Part shown: piece by piece, positions 1 through 8,456 of the stretch | How the letters are laid out: each line of letters starts with the position of its first letter | Position numbering within the stretch: the stretch's first letter is position 1 | Source of the DNA: Siminovitchia terrae | GTDB taxonomy: Bacteria; Bacillota; Bacilli; Bacillales; Bacillaceae_C | Length of the DNA stretch: 42,383 nucleotides | Direction of reading: 5' to 3' | Assembly (NCBI RefSeq): GCF_003605405.2 | Contig: NZ_QYTW02000038.1 | Location: 1 to 42,383, forward strand | Made by a program: the position numbers and the translations under genes | The notes under the pieces: model-generated | Databases searched by the model: none | What the model was told of the DNA's origin: nothing | Seen by the model: the letters and a program-made list of their open reading frames with translations, nothing else

Positions 1-117
1 TGTTTTTCGCACAATAAAAAGTAAATTCGCACGATAATCTTGTTTTTCGCACAATAAAAGTAAATTCGCACGATGATCCTGTTTTTCGCACAGTAAAAAA
101 TAAAACTCTCATGATAA
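1..117. repeat. Degenerate ~20-bp tandem array, core TTCGCACRATAA
   Basis: The core TTCGCAC starts at about positions 6, 26, 46, 65 and 85, with a decayed sixth unit (CTCTCATGATAA) near 105, so the period is 19-20 bp. Units alternate between a T-rich form (TTTTTCGCACAATAAAA) and a form beginning TAAATTCGCACGAT, giving a ~40-bp double unit. The array runs off the left edge. It lies just upstream of the HesB-like gene. No gene is visible in it, and its function is unknown. Confidence 0.8.
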
Positions 118-147
118 CAGTCAAACTCAAACGAAGGAGAGATCAAA

Positions 148-462
148 ATGCTTATTACGTTGACGGAGTCAGCTTTAAAGAAGCTGAAATTTTTGGATAT
201 AAAAGAAGGAAAAATTCCCCGGATTGATGCTGATGTTACCGGTGGCTGCGGAATGTCGGTGTCTTTCAAATTCGTCGTAGATGAACCGAGGAAAAACGAC
301 CATATAGTTGAATATAACGGTATTCAAATTGGTATGGACCGATTTACTCTTCGCAATTTGGGGAATATGACTGAAGTAGATTATACGGAAGAAAAGGGGT
401 TTATTGTCGGAGACAGTTTATCCTCAGGCACCTGTGCAATCGAGTTCAATCATAAATATTGA
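148..462 (+). CDS. HesB/IscA-like Fe-S cluster biosynthesis family protein
   Basis: A 104-residue protein of the HesB-like fold. The A-type signature region is visible at residues 31-35 (TGGCG, Cys34), with one more cysteine at Cys96. The classical C-terminal Cys-x-Cys pair of true A-type scaffold proteins is absent, so a direct cluster-scaffold role is uncertain; it is closer to the shortened HesB-like proteins common in Bacillus. A clear ribosome binding site (GAAGGAGA, about 134-141) precedes the ATG. Its stop is about 20 bases before the lipoamide dehydrogenase start, so the two are probably co-transcribed. The family call is good; the role is inferred. Confidence 0.75.
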   Translation: MLITLTESALKKLKFLDIKEGKIPRIDADVTGGCGMSVSFKFVVDEPRKNDHIVEYNGIQIGMDRFTLRNLGNMTEVDYTEEKGFIVGDSLSSGTCAIEFNHKY

Positions 463-482
463 ATAAGAGGGGAAGATGGGAA

Positions 483-1880
483 ATGAGAAAAATATATGAT
501 GTAGTCATTATCGGCGGAGGGCCAGGGGGATATGTAGCAGCCATTCGGGCTTCCAAGTTAGGGCTGCAGGCAGCTCTTGTGGAAAAAGCGAAATTAGGGG
601 GAACTTGTTTACATGCCGGCTGCATTCCGAGCAAGGCATTGTTAAGAAGTGCTGAAATTTACGCCAACATGAAAAATGCAGAACAATTCGGGGTTGTTGT
701 TCCGGAAGTGGATTTCGATTTTTCGAAAGCTCAATCAAGGAAAGAACAAATTACGGAGCAGCTTTATAAAGGTGTTCAACATTTAATGAAAAAAGGAAAG
801 ATTGATGTTTACGAGGGATTTGGAAGAATTGCCGGACCGCGAAGTGTCCTTGTAGAGAAGTCGGGGGATGGGATACTCACTTTGGGAGCTGAAAACATTT
901 TAGTGGCAACGGGGTCACGGCCAAGGAGCCTGCCGGGCCTTGAACCTGATGGGAAATATGTGATGACTTCAGATGAAGCGTTGCAAATGACAGATTTGCC
1001 GAAATCGATTATCATTGTGGGCGGCGGTGTAATTGGTATCGAGTGGGCATCGATGTTCTCAGATTTTGGATTGGATGTAACGATTATTGAATATGAAGAT
1101 CGTATCCTGCCATTGGAAGACCGGGATATCTCAAGAGAAATGCAGCGCCTTTTGAAGAAGAAAAAAGTGAAGATGATCACGAATGCCAAGGTTCTTCTCG
1201 AAACCTTGGAAAAAGGTAACGGAATTTTCATTAAGGCTGAACATAAGGGGGAGGAAAAATCTTTTACAGCCGAAAAAATCCTCGTATCGATCGGTAGAAA
1301 CCCAAATACGGAAAATATCGGTTTGGATATTTTGGATGTTGAAATGGATCAGGCATTTATTAAAACGAATGAATATTATCAGACAAATGTGCCGAACATT
1401 TATGCGATCGGCGATGTTATTGGCGGGCTTCAATTGGCTCATGTGGCTTCTCATGAAGGGATGATTGCTATTGAGCATATGGCGGGGAACTGTCTGGCCA
1501 GACTTGACCCCATTCTTGTTCCAAAATGTATATATAGTAATCCGGAAGTTGCGAGTGTGGGATTAACGGAAGAACAGGCTAAAAAAGAAGGATTTTTTAT
1601 AAAAACAAGCAAATTCTCTTTCCGGGCTATAGGAAAAGCCCTTGTGTTCGGAAATTCGGATGGATTTGTCAAGTTTGTGGTGGAAGAAGGATCCAGCCAG
1701 GTGCTGGGGGTACATATGGTTGGCCCAAATGTAACGGAAATGATCTCCGGAGCAGGGCTAGCACAGGTGTTTAATTTAACAGCAATGGATATTGCTGAGA
1801 CTATACATCCGCATCCGACTTTGTCCGAAGCCATTGGTGAGGCTGCTTTAGCAGTTACCGGCATGGAGATTCATATGTAG
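483..1880 (+). CDS. lpd: Dihydrolipoyl dehydrogenase (E3)
   Basis: A flavoprotein that reoxidises dihydrolipoamide to lipoamide with NAD+ in 2-oxoacid dehydrogenase or glycine-cleavage complexes. The sequence shows an N-terminal FAD-binding GGGPGG motif (residues 11-16), the redox disulfide Cys42-x4-Cys47, an internal NAD-binding GGGVIG motif and the C-terminal HPHPT dimer-interface motif near residues 442-446. I start it at ATG 483, which has AGAGGGGA about 9 bases upstream, rather than at the TTG at 459 that overlaps the preceding stop. The length of 465 aa is normal. No E1 or E2 genes lie nearby, so the partner complex cannot be told from here. Confidence 0.9.
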   Translation: MRKIYDVVIIGGGPGGYVAAIRASKLGLQAALVEKAKLGGTCLHAGCIPSKALLRSAEIYANMKNAEQFGVVVPEVDFDFSKAQSRKEQITEQLYKGVQHLMKKGKIDVYEGFGRIAGPRSVLVEKSGDGILTLGAENILVATGSRPRSLPGLEPDGKYVMTSDEALQMTDLPKSIIIVGGGVIGIEWASMFSDFGLDVTIIEYEDRILPLEDRDISREMQRLLKKKKVKMITNAKVLLETLEKGNGIFIKAEHKGEEKSFTAEKILVSIGRNPNTENIGLDILDVEMDQAFIKTNEYYQTNVPNIYAIGDVIGGLQLAHVASHEGMIAIEHMAGNCLARLDPILVPKCIYSNPEVASVGLTEEQAKKEGFFIKTSKFSFRAIGKALVFGNSDGFVKFVVEEGSSQVLGVHMVGPNVTEMISGAGLAQVFNLTAMDIAETIHPHPTLSEAIGEAALAVTGMEIHM

Positions 1881-1913
1881 TCGGCTTAATTAACAATAAA
1901 CGGAGGAATAGAT

Positions 1914-2783
1914 ATGCAGTCAGAACAAAATAAAAACAGGGCGACCTTACTGATTTCCTGTCCGGAAAAACCAGGGATTATTTCGACAGTGTCCAATTTT
2001 TTACTGGAGCACCAGGCGAATATTGTCCAATTTGATCAGCATACAACAGACCCCAAAGCAGGAATGGTCTTTATGCGAATTGAATTTGAATTGAACGATT
2101 TTGAGGCCTCTCATGACAAACTGCATGAAGACTTGCAGACTCTCGGAAATGAATACAAGATGAAATGGCAGATAAACAACAAGAGGGATAGAAAACGTAT
2201 GGCCATATTTGTAACCAAGCAGGATTCCTGCCTGATGGAATTGATATGGAGAGTCAAGTCAGGTGAAATAGACGCGGACATCCCAATGGTCATCAGCAAT
2301 CACAATGAATTGAGAGAAATCGTTGAGAGAGAAGGAATTCCTTACTATCATATTCCAGTAAGCGCAGAAACAAAGGATGAGGCCGAAAAGCGGACTTTGG
2401 AACTCCTGGAAGGAAAGGTCGATTTTATCGTTCTTGCGAGATATATGCAAATCCTTTCTCCTGAATTCATCTCAAAGTTCCCGAATCGAATCATCAATAT
2501 CCATCATTCCTTTTTACCGGCATTTGTGGGCGCGAACCCTTATGTGCGCGCTTTTAACCGCGGAGTGAAATTAATCGGTGCCACCGCCCATTATGTGACA
2601 AACGATCTTGATGAAGGTCCGATTATTGAGCAAGATGTAATTAGGGTTACGCATCGTTACACAGCGGACGACTTGAAGGTTGCCGGCCGCCATGTGGAAA
2701 AACATGTCCTAGCCCATGCTGTTGCGTGGCATGTGGATAACAAAGTGATTGTACATGGGAATAAAACAATCATTTTTACTTAA
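1914..2783 (+). CDS. purU: Formyltetrahydrofolate deformylase
   Basis: Hydrolyses 10-formyltetrahydrofolate to tetrahydrofolate and formate, balancing one-carbon pools and supplying formate for purine synthesis. It has an N-terminal ACT domain (about residues 8-80, beginning TLLISCPEKPGI) followed by a formyltransferase-fold domain with the NIHHSFLPAF motif and the DEGPIIEQD segment that carries the catalytic Asp. Length 289 aa is typical. GGAGG lies 8 bases before the ATG. It follows lpd by 33 bases on the same strand. B. subtilis purU is elsewhere (ykkE), so this linkage is not conserved there. Confidence 0.93.
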   Translation: MQSEQNKNRATLLISCPEKPGIISTVSNFLLEHQANIVQFDQHTTDPKAGMVFMRIEFELNDFEASHDKLHEDLQTLGNEYKMKWQINNKRDRKRMAIFVTKQDSCLMELIWRVKSGEIDADIPMVISNHNELREIVEREGIPYYHIPVSAETKDEAEKRTLELLEGKVDFIVLARYMQILSPEFISKFPNRIINIHHSFLPAFVGANPYVRAFNRGVKLIGATAHYVTNDLDEGPIIEQDVIRVTHRYTADDLKVAGRHVEKHVLAHAVAWHVDNKVIVHGNKTIIFT

Positions 2784-2931
2784 ACGGCCTATCAATGGAG
2801 TGCCATTTTTGACTTAGCCGACCTGAGCATTCTCCATATTGAAGGAAGAATAGATAAAGGTGATATCCAAAATCATTTTGGGCAAACTAGCTCTATATCG
2901 AAGATTGTAGTGATTTTGGGAGGCTATCAAG

Positions 2932-3705
2932 TTGTTTAAACACTCATTACTTAAAAGTGTATGTGCATTCATCATATTGTTTTTAACAGGGATGGTTCAG
3001 TTAAAGATCGCATCGGCTGTTGAGACAGGGGCCTCACCGTCAAAAGATGGATATCATGTTCCCATATTAATGTACCATGCGATTGATGAATACAAAGGAA
3101 ATGGCATGAAAGAATTGTATGTGACACCGGAAAATTTTGAGAGTCAGATGCTTTATTTAAAATCCGCCGGATTTACACCGATCACATTCGAAGACCTGTC
3201 GCATATTGGAAACATTAAAAAGCCAATCATCATTACATTGGATGATGGATATAAAAATAACATGAATGCTTATTACATCTTAAAGAAAATAAGTGATGCT
3301 TCATTTAAACCGAAAGCCGTCATCTTTATGATCGGAAAAAAAATAGGCAGCCAATCAGGGCTTTCTGTTAACCAATTAAGAGAAATCAGTGATTCCGGCA
3401 TTATAAGCGTCCAACCCCATACGGAGACACATCCAAGACTAACAGAAACCGTAAATTACACAAAAGAATTGCAGGATATAAAAGCAAAGTTGGAAAAAAT
3501 AACAGGACGAAAGGTTTCAACACTTGCTTATCCGTATGGAGATTATAATGATAAAGTGATTGAGGAAACAAAAAAGTACTATCAATATGCCGTTACGACA
3601 AATCCAGGTATAGCGAATACGACTGATTCTCCGTATGAACTGAAGCGTATACGTGTAAATTACAGCACATCATTGACTACCTTTAAAAATATGGTCAATC
3701 CATAA
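2932..3705 (+). CDS. Secreted polysaccharide deacetylase (NodB fold)
   Basis: A 257-aa exported enzyme expected to remove N-acetyl or O-acetyl groups from cell-wall or capsular polysaccharide. Residues 1-29 form a signal peptide (basic start, hydrophobic stretch CAFIILFLTGMV, then ASA). The NodB motifs are present: TLDDGY with Asp104-Asp105, the zinc-binding His163-x3-His167, and AYPYGDYN as motif 3. It starts with TTG, supported by GGGAGG at 2918-2923, about 8 bases upstream. It stands alone between purU and the purine riboswitch. The exact substrate cannot be predicted. Confidence 0.88.
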   Translation: MFKHSLLKSVCAFIILFLTGMVQLKIASAVETGASPSKDGYHVPILMYHAIDEYKGNGMKELYVTPENFESQMLYLKSAGFTPITFEDLSHIGNIKKPIIITLDDGYKNNMNAYYILKKISDASFKPKAVIFMIGKKIGSQSGLSVNQLREISDSGIISVQPHTETHPRLTETVNYTKELQDIKAKLEKITGRKVSTLAYPYGDYNDKVIEETKKYYQYAVTTNPGIANTTDSPYELKRIRVNYSTSLTTFKNMVNP

Positions 3706-3869
3706 CATCTTGCCAACAGAAACCTCCTTTTCACGAAGGGAATCAAATTTTCCTTCATGTAAAAATGTGGATGGGAATAAAACAACCATCTTTACCTGAG
3801 CAGCCGGCAGATACACGAAAAATGAAAAAGCATTTAGAGGAAACTCATACTTGAAAAAAAGTGAACAGA

Positions 3870-3875
3870 TATGAT
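3870..3875 (+). promoter_or_regulatory. Candidate -10 box before the purine riboswitch
   Basis: TATGAT at 3870-3875 lies about 37 bases before the aptamer. A poor -35 candidate, TACTTG, ends 16 bases upstream. This is the best sigma-A-like candidate I can see, but it is weak. Confidence 0.35.
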
Positions 3876-3911
3876 AAAGTATAGAAGGAAAAATTCTTAT
3901 AATCGCAAGCA

Positions 3912-3971
3912 TGTATAACCTCAATAATCTGGTTTGAGGGTCTCTACCAGGAACCATAACTCCTGACTACA
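3912..3971 (+). promoter_or_regulatory. Purine riboswitch aptamer, C74 (guanine-type) variant
   Basis: The conserved three-way junction is visible: short P1 (TGTA 3912-3915 with TACA 3968-3971), J1/2 TAA, P2 (CCTCAA with TTGAGG) closed by a loop containing CTGG, J2/3 GTCTCTACC, and P3 (CAGGA with TCCTG) with loop CCATAA. The L2 GG and L3 CC needed for loop kissing are present. The specificity base between P3 and P1 is C (3967), which in characterised purine riboswitches selects guanine over adenine. P1 is unusually short by eye and P3 carries a bulge. The aptamer precedes a PbuE-like efflux gene. Confidence 0.85.
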
Positions 3972-4007
3972 AAAATGGCAATTTTATTTTTGTAGTCAGG
4001 TTTTTTT
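3962..4007 (+). terminator. Riboswitch-controlled terminator before pbuE
   Basis: A 15-bp arm starting CCTGACTAC (3962-3976) pairs perfectly with ATTTTTGTAGTCAGG (3986-4000), followed by seven Ts. The left arm consumes the 3' strand of P3, the specificity base and P1, so aptamer folding and terminator folding exclude each other. Ligand binding should therefore allow read-through (an ON switch). Confidence 0.9.
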
Positions 4008-4069
4008 ATTTCTATAAAAAAGAATAAGAGGTTCATAAATGCAGTGTAACAGTATAAGGGGGAGCTTTA

Positions 4070-5248
4070 ATGAATGTAAGAGTATTTATACTTGCTGCAT
4101 CGACGATTGCAGTGGGGCTGGTTGAATTAATAATTGGTGGAATTTTACCAGTTATTGCTGATGATTTGCATGTTTCTCTTGGCACAGCCGGGCAGCTTAT
4201 TACAGTGTTTGCTCTTGTTTATGCCATTTCCGGTCCTGTCCTTTTATCATTAACGGCAAAAGTTGAACGGAAAAAGTTATACCTTGTGGCTTTATTTATA
4301 TTTTTTCTTGGGAATTTAATGACTTACTTCAGCCCTAATTTTTCTATAGTTATGGTTGCGAGAATCATAACAGCTATGAGTACAGCCCTAGTCGTTGTCC
4401 TTTCATTAACAATTGCTGCAAAAGTCGTTGAACCAGCACATAGAGCGAAAGCTTTGGGTTTTATTTATATGGGAATCAGCTCATCGCTTGTCTTAGGTGT
4501 ACCAATAGGCATCTTGATTACGGATCATTTTGGATGGCGAACTGTGTTTTTGGGAATTGCTCTTCTTTCGATCATATCTATTCTTTTAATCTATGTATTT
4601 TTAGAGAGTATTCCTACTGAAAAAGTCCAGCCTCTATCCGTACAATTAAAATCTCTTGGCAGCATTAAAATGGCGAGTGCTCATCTAACAACTATGTTTA
4701 TGCTGGCTGGGCATTATACGCTTTATGCCTATTTTACTCCTTTTTTGGAAACCACCTTAAACTTAGGTCAATATTGGATAAGTATTTGCTATTTCTTGTT
4801 CGGTCTCTCAGCCGTATTCGGTGGCGCCCTTGGTGGGACATTAGGTGATCGAATTGGGTCTCAAAAAAGTATTTTATTGGTCATCAGTTCCTTTGCCATT
4901 GTATTATTTTTACTTCCATATTCCACGTTTTCTTTTCCAATATTCCTAGTAGCGATGCTGCTATGGGGAGCACTAAGCTGGAGTCTTGCTCCTCCTCAGC
5001 AGAACTACATTATACAAATTGATCCTGATGCTTCTGATATCCAACAAAGCATTAACAATTCAGCTTTGCAAATTGGAATATCGTTGGGCTCAGCGATTGG
5101 CGGAGTGGTATTGGAGTATACACATTCAGTCATTAGCACAGCACATGTTGGTGCTGGAGTTGTTGTGATCGCTTTGATATGCGGGATTATTTCTTTAACG
5201 AGGCCCTACACGGTCAATCAAGCGGAAACATTAAAGCAAGAAGGTTGA
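4070..5248 (+). CDS. pbuE: MFS purine base/nucleoside efflux pump, PbuE-like
   Basis: A 12-transmembrane major facilitator of 392 aa that I recognise as close to B. subtilis PbuE (YdhL), which exports hypoxanthine, adenine and some nucleosides. The start (residues 8-28, [21 protein letters not shown]), the LSLTIA stretch and the [10 protein letters not shown] segment mid-protein match my memory of that protein. GGGGGAG lies 7 bases before the ATG. It is a single gene directly behind the purine riboswitch and terminator, so expression should follow intracellular purine level. B. subtilis pbuE has an adenine-type aptamer; the base here suggests guanine instead. Confidence 0.9.
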   Translation: MNVRVFILAASTIAVGLVELIIGGILPVIADDLHVSLGTAGQLITVFALVYAISGPVLLSLTAKVERKKLYLVALFIFFLGNLMTYFSPNFSIVMVARIITAMSTALVVVLSLTIAAKVVEPAHRAKALGFIYMGISSSLVLGVPIGILITDHFGWRTVFLGIALLSIISILLIYVFLESIPTEKVQPLSVQLKSLGSIKMASAHLTTMFMLAGHYTLYAYFTPFLETTLNLGQYWISICYFLFGLSAVFGGALGGTLGDRIGSQKSILLVISSFAIVLFLLPYSTFSFPIFLVAMLLWGALSWSLAPPQQNYIIQIDPDASDIQQSINNSALQIGISLGSAIGGVVLEYTHSVISTAHVGAGVVVIALICGIISLTRPYTVNQAETLKQEG

Positions 5249-5375
5249 TTAATCCTTTATTTTTTTAATTTTAACGGAGAAGATGGGGGACACTATGTTC
5301 CGGTCTTGTGGGGTATGACAGCAGATCAATCAGGTCTCAGAGTATATTTATTCGGCAATTGACGAAAGGTATTAC

Positions 5376-5382
5376 CATTATA
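5376..5382 (+). promoter_or_regulatory. Candidate forespore sigma (F/G-type) -10 element
   Basis: CATTATA fits the CATnnTA -10 pattern of sigma-F/sigma-G promoters, 20 bases before the SspH start codon region. The upstream element (GCAAT near 5355) is only a partial -35 match. Confidence 0.4.
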
Positions 5383-5401
5383 CTTAAAAGGTGGTAATGT
5401 G

Positions 5402-5584
5402 ATGAACGCTATGCGTGCACAGGAAATTGCCAATTCTCCAGTAATGGCCATTGTAATGTTGAATGGAGAAAGGGTGTATATCCAACACGTAGATGGAGAC
5501 AACGAAACAGCAAGAGTCTACCCGCTTGACGATCCTTCTAACGAACAGAATGTTCATCTATCTGATTTAGTGGAGCATGAATAA
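5402..5584 (+). CDS. sspH: Small acid-soluble spore protein, H type
   Basis: A 60-residue protein matching the SspH family: an N-terminal RAQEIANSPV segment, a central YIQHVDGD segment, an ARVYPLDDP segment, and an acidic tail. SspH proteins accumulate in the forespore core and are thought to be DNA-associated or protective. I use the ATG at 5402, with AAAGGTGG 7 bases upstream; a GTG lies immediately before it at 5399 but is too close to the ribosome binding site. It is monocistronic between pbuE and pbuO, with its own terminator. Confidence 0.9.
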   Translation: MNAMRAQEIANSPVMAIVMLNGERVYIQHVDGDNETARVYPLDDPSNEQNVHLSDLVEHE

Positions 5585-5676
5585 CGTATTGTAGGAGGAT
5601 CAGTGTCGGTGACATTTTCCTGAGACATCATCGACTATTTTCTGCTGGAATGCAGCTATCAAATATACGATGCTCT

Positions 5677-5728
5677 AAAAAAAGACTGCCAGAAAGTCAT
5701 TATCATTGACTTTCTGGCAGTCTTTTTT
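5677..5728. terminator. Long symmetrical terminator after sspH
   Basis: An inverted repeat with arms AAAGACTGCCAGAAAGTCA and TGACTTTCTGGCAGTCTTT around a 7-base loop, flanked by A and T runs. It could work in both directions. Confidence 0.92.
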
Positions 5729-5788
5729 ATCGTGGGAAAAAGTGCCAAAAAATAAGTAGGGGAATATTGGATGAAATAACCTTTCTAA

Positions 5789-5830
5789 AAGACGAACATT
5801 AATAATTAAATAAAGTTTAATGTTCATAAA
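5789..5830. promoter_or_regulatory. Pair of inverted PurR-box-like sites
   Basis: GACGAACATTA at 5791-5801 and the inverted TTTAATGTTCATAA near 5816-5829 form the divergent CGAAC-type box pair known for the Bacillus PurR repressor. The perfect core is GAACATTA and TAATGTTC. The second box has TGAAC instead of CGAAC. It is placed about 50-90 bases upstream of an extended -10 and about 180 bases before the purine permease start, so PurR control of that gene is likely. Confidence 0.65.
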
Positions 5831-5876
5831 TAAGCTAAAAAATATGCAGTTTTAACCGCTTTTTTCCTTTTTGCTA

Positions 5877-5885
5877 TGTTATAAT
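5877..5885 (+). promoter_or_regulatory. Extended -10 promoter for the purine permease
   Basis: TGTTATAAT gives a TGn extended -10 with a consensus TATAAT at 5880-5885. No good -35 is seen, which fits an extended -10 promoter. The transcript would have a leader of about 110 bases. Confidence 0.55.
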
Positions 5886-6004
5886 TAATTGCTTTTTGAT
5901 ATTGGATGTTTTCATACACTCAAAATAGTGGAGATTTTCCAATTTAATCCAAGGTTTTTAACCAAAGAAGTTAGAAACCTTCTCAATTCCTGGAGGTGTA
6001 TTGA

Positions 6005-7291
6005 ATGGCTCTTTTTAGTCTGAAGGAAAACAATACGAACGCCCGTACAGAGCTAACAGCTGGAGTAACTACGTTTTTCACAATGGCTTATATTATTGTG
6101 GTGAACCCGGCTGTTCATGCTGCGGCAGGAGTTCCATTTGAACAAGTATTCATGGCTACGATCATATCAAGCATTATAGGAACTTTGATTATGGCATTCT
6201 TCGCCAATTATCCAATCGCTGTTGCCCCAGGGATGGGTTTAAATGCCTACTTTGCCAGTGTTGTTGCTTCTCAGGGAATTTCGTACCAAGTTGTGTTTGG
6301 TGCAGTTTTTCTAGCAGGAGCAATATTTGCCCTGTTGAGCTTTACAAAATTTAGGGAGATATTAATCAGTGCCATTCCTGAATCTTTAAAGTACGCAATT
6401 ACTGCAGGCATCGGCTTATTTATCGCCTTTTTAGGGTTTACAATGTCCGGTCTTATTGTTCCAGGTGAGGCAAATATCATCGAATTGGGTGATATACGTG
6501 AACCTATGACCGCTTTAACTATTGTAGGTCTTTTTATTACATTAATTTTAATGGCAAGGAATATTAAAGGAGCTTTATTTCTAGGCATGGCTGTAACGGG
6601 GATTATTGCCTACTTTTCCGGACAGCTCGAGTTCACAGGCTGGGTATCCGCACCGCCGACGCCTGTTTTCTTTGATTTGGATATTAGCGGAGTCTTTAAG
6701 CAAGGACTATATTCTATACTGTTCGCCTTTTTATTGGTAACCATATTTGAAACAACCGGAACAATCATAGGGGTGGCGGAACAGGGCGGTTTTATGAAAA
6801 ACGGACAGTTGCCAAGGGCAAAATCGGCGTTATTTGCTGATGCAAGTGCAACAATGGTGGGCTCTATGTTCGGAACAAGCCCTTCAAGTGCCTATATTGA
6901 GTCTTCAGCGGGTGTGGCTGCGGGCGGAAAAACAGGAATGACTACTCTTGTTGTAGCAGCGTTATTTGCTGTTTCTGTCTTCTTTACCCCTATCATCGGG
7001 GCAATCGCTAATGTAGCGGCAATTACAGCACCGGTTCTGATTATCGTCGGCTGTTTTATGATGGATGGGCTGGCACATATCAAATGGAGAAAGTTCGATG
7101 AAGCCTTCCCGGCTTTTGCAGTCATCATGGCAATGCCCTTGACATCAAGCATAGCTACCGGTATTGCTGTAGGGTTTATTACTTATCCTTTATTAAAATT
7201 GGTGACAGGAAAAGGAAAGGAAATCCATTGGATTATCTATTTATTTGCTGTTATTTTTGTTTTGCAAATGTTATACTTCCCGGCGAATTAA
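6005..7291 (+). CDS. pbuO: NCS2-family purine (guanine/hypoxanthine) permease, PbuO/PbuG-like
   Basis: A 428-aa integral membrane protein with about 12 hydrophobic segments, of the AzgA-type branch of NCS2 transporters. Diagnostic stretches include TAGVTTFFTMAYIIVVNP near the N-terminus, APGMGLNAYF around residues 75-85, and FGTSPSSAYIESSAG in the substrate-binding region. It takes up hypoxanthine or guanine by proton symport in characterised relatives. I prefer PbuO over PbuG because of the surrounding yt-type gene set; the substrate is inferred. GGAGGTG precedes the ATG by 7 bases. The PurR-box pair upstream supports purine repression. Confidence 0.85.
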   Translation: MALFSLKENNTNARTELTAGVTTFFTMAYIIVVNPAVHAAAGVPFEQVFMATIISSIIGTLIMAFFANYPIAVAPGMGLNAYFASVVASQGISYQVVFGAVFLAGAIFALLSFTKFREILISAIPESLKYAITAGIGLFIAFLGFTMSGLIVPGEANIIELGDIREPMTALTIVGLFITLILMARNIKGALFLGMAVTGIIAYFSGQLEFTGWVSAPPTPVFFDLDISGVFKQGLYSILFAFLLVTIFETTGTIIGVAEQGGFMKNGQLPRAKSALFADASATMVGSMFGTSPSSAYIESSAGVAAGGKTGMTTLVVAALFAVSVFFTPIIGAIANVAAITAPVLIIVGCFMMDGLAHIKWRKFDEAFPAFAVIMAMPLTSSIATGIAVGFITYPLLKLVTGKGKEIHWIIYLFAVIFVLQMLYFPAN

Positions 7292-7298
7292 TTAAAAC

Positions 7299-7348
7299 AA
7301 AAGACTGCCATGAAAGTCAGCGGTAACTGCTTTCATGGCAGTCTTTTT
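7299..7348. terminator. Bidirectional terminator between pbuO and the Rieske gene
   Basis: Arms AAAAGACTGCCATGAAAG (7299-7316) and CTTTCATGGCAGTCTTTTT (7330-7348) form a long stem with A and T tracts on either side, so it can end both convergent transcripts. Its core GACTGCC resembles the sspH terminator. Confidence 0.92.
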
Positions 7349-7358
7349 CATACAAAAC

Positions 7359-8360
7359 TTATTCCGTACCTAATTTGACACCGAGCTTTTTCAAATATTG
7401 ACGATAGGCAATACTCATGCGATCGCACACTAACGACAATTCAACCTGCAAATCAAGTGGCAGCTCTTCCGGCTTTTGGTTCTCGATGATTGGCTTGTCC
7501 TCTTCAAAGATTTCGTCTTGGAAGAAAACAATCTGTTCATCCGTCAATCCCGTATCATAATTAAATGATTCGATAGCGTATGCGACGGATGTCTCCTCAT
7601 CGACCGGTCTGATGGTAAATGTAATAGACATGATTGAATCATCTTCAGGATCTCTTTTGGAGAATTTCACCGTGCAAGGGCGTAGGATTTCATACGTATA
7701 ATACATAATCTTCTCTTTACCGGTCCCATCTGCATCAGGCTGGTAGACAGGGATCTCATCTGAATAGATTCGTCCGTCTTCTTCATGTACTTTATAGTCT
7801 TTAATTTCACGGTGTTCTTCAGATCCTAGAGTTCCTTCATGGACAACGGCAAGATGCCCGACATCAAGGAAGTTTTCCGCAACCCGCGGCGGTTTCGCTT
7901 TTGCTTCTTGCGGTCCCCAGATGACATGGTGGAAAGAGTCATCCTCCGATTCGGTATGGCGGAACATCTCCGGCTCATTTCCTGCAAAATTGACCCAAAT
8001 CAGCCCATATTTCTCTGTACAGCTATATTTGAATGCTTTTGCCTGTTTAGGAATTTTTCGTCCTTCCGGTAATTGAGGGATACGGACACACGCTCCGCTG
8101 TCATCGTATTCCCAACCGTGGTAAGGGCAAACTAAACAATCGTTTTTAACTTCTCCCAAAGATAATGCCGCTCCTCGATGGCAGCACAAATCTTTAAAAG
8201 CATGAACACCTTTGCTATTTCTGAAAATGACTAATCTTTCACCCATTAATTTAATCTGGATGGGTTCTTCTTTCACATCTGCAGATCGGCAAGCAACTAG
8301 CCAGTCTTCTTGCAGTACTTGATCATCCAATAAGTTGCTCCGTTTTAAATTGGTTGCCAT
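7359..8360 (-). CDS. Rieske [2Fe-2S] aromatic ring-hydroxylating / O- or N-demethylating oxygenase, alpha subunit
   Basis: A 333-aa Rieske non-heme iron oxygenase. The Rieske cluster ligands are Cys59-x-His61 and Cys78-x2-His81 (CCHRGA and CPYHGW). The catalytic mononuclear iron motif is visible as ENFLDVGHLAVVH (Asn, Asp, two His). The length resembles vanillate demethylase-type oxygenases rather than two-subunit dioxygenases. It would add oxygen to or demethylate an aromatic or heterocyclic substrate in the cytoplasm. No reductase or ferredoxin gene is adjacent, so electrons must come from elsewhere. GGAGGGAC precedes the ATG. It is convergent with the purine permease. Substrate unknown. 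Confidence 0.85.
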   Translation of the reverse strand: MATNLKRSNLLDDQVLQEDWLVACRSADVKEEPIQIKLMGERLVIFRNSKGVHAFKDLCCHRGAALSLGEVKNDCLVCPYHGWEYDDSGACVRIPQLPEGRKIPKQAKAFKYSCTEKYGLIWVNFAGNEPEMFRHTESEDDSFHHVIWGPQEAKAKPPRVAENFLDVGHLAVVHEGTLGSEEHREIKDYKVHEEDGRIYSDEIPVYQPDADGTGKEKIMYYTYEILRPCTVKFSKRDPEDDSIMSITFTIRPVDEETSVAYAIESFNYDTGLTDEQIVFFQDEIFEEDKPIIENQKPEELPLDLQVELSLVCDRMSIAYRQYLKKLGVKLGTE

Positions 8361-8456
8361 ACATGTCCCTCCATAAGTAATAATAGTATTCCCTTTTTAA
8401 CTATATCTTTTCTTTGGCTGTTGTAATGCCTGTTCTGTTTTCGGTTTGGGCTATCC

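Noticed and set aside
1-117. CRISPR or origin iterons
   Set aside because: Unit length and degeneration do not fit CRISPR, and no replication initiator gene or DnaA box cluster is visible.
5250-5345. Short leader peptide before sspH
   Set aside because: ATG frames near 5283 terminate within about 12 codons and have no conserved context.
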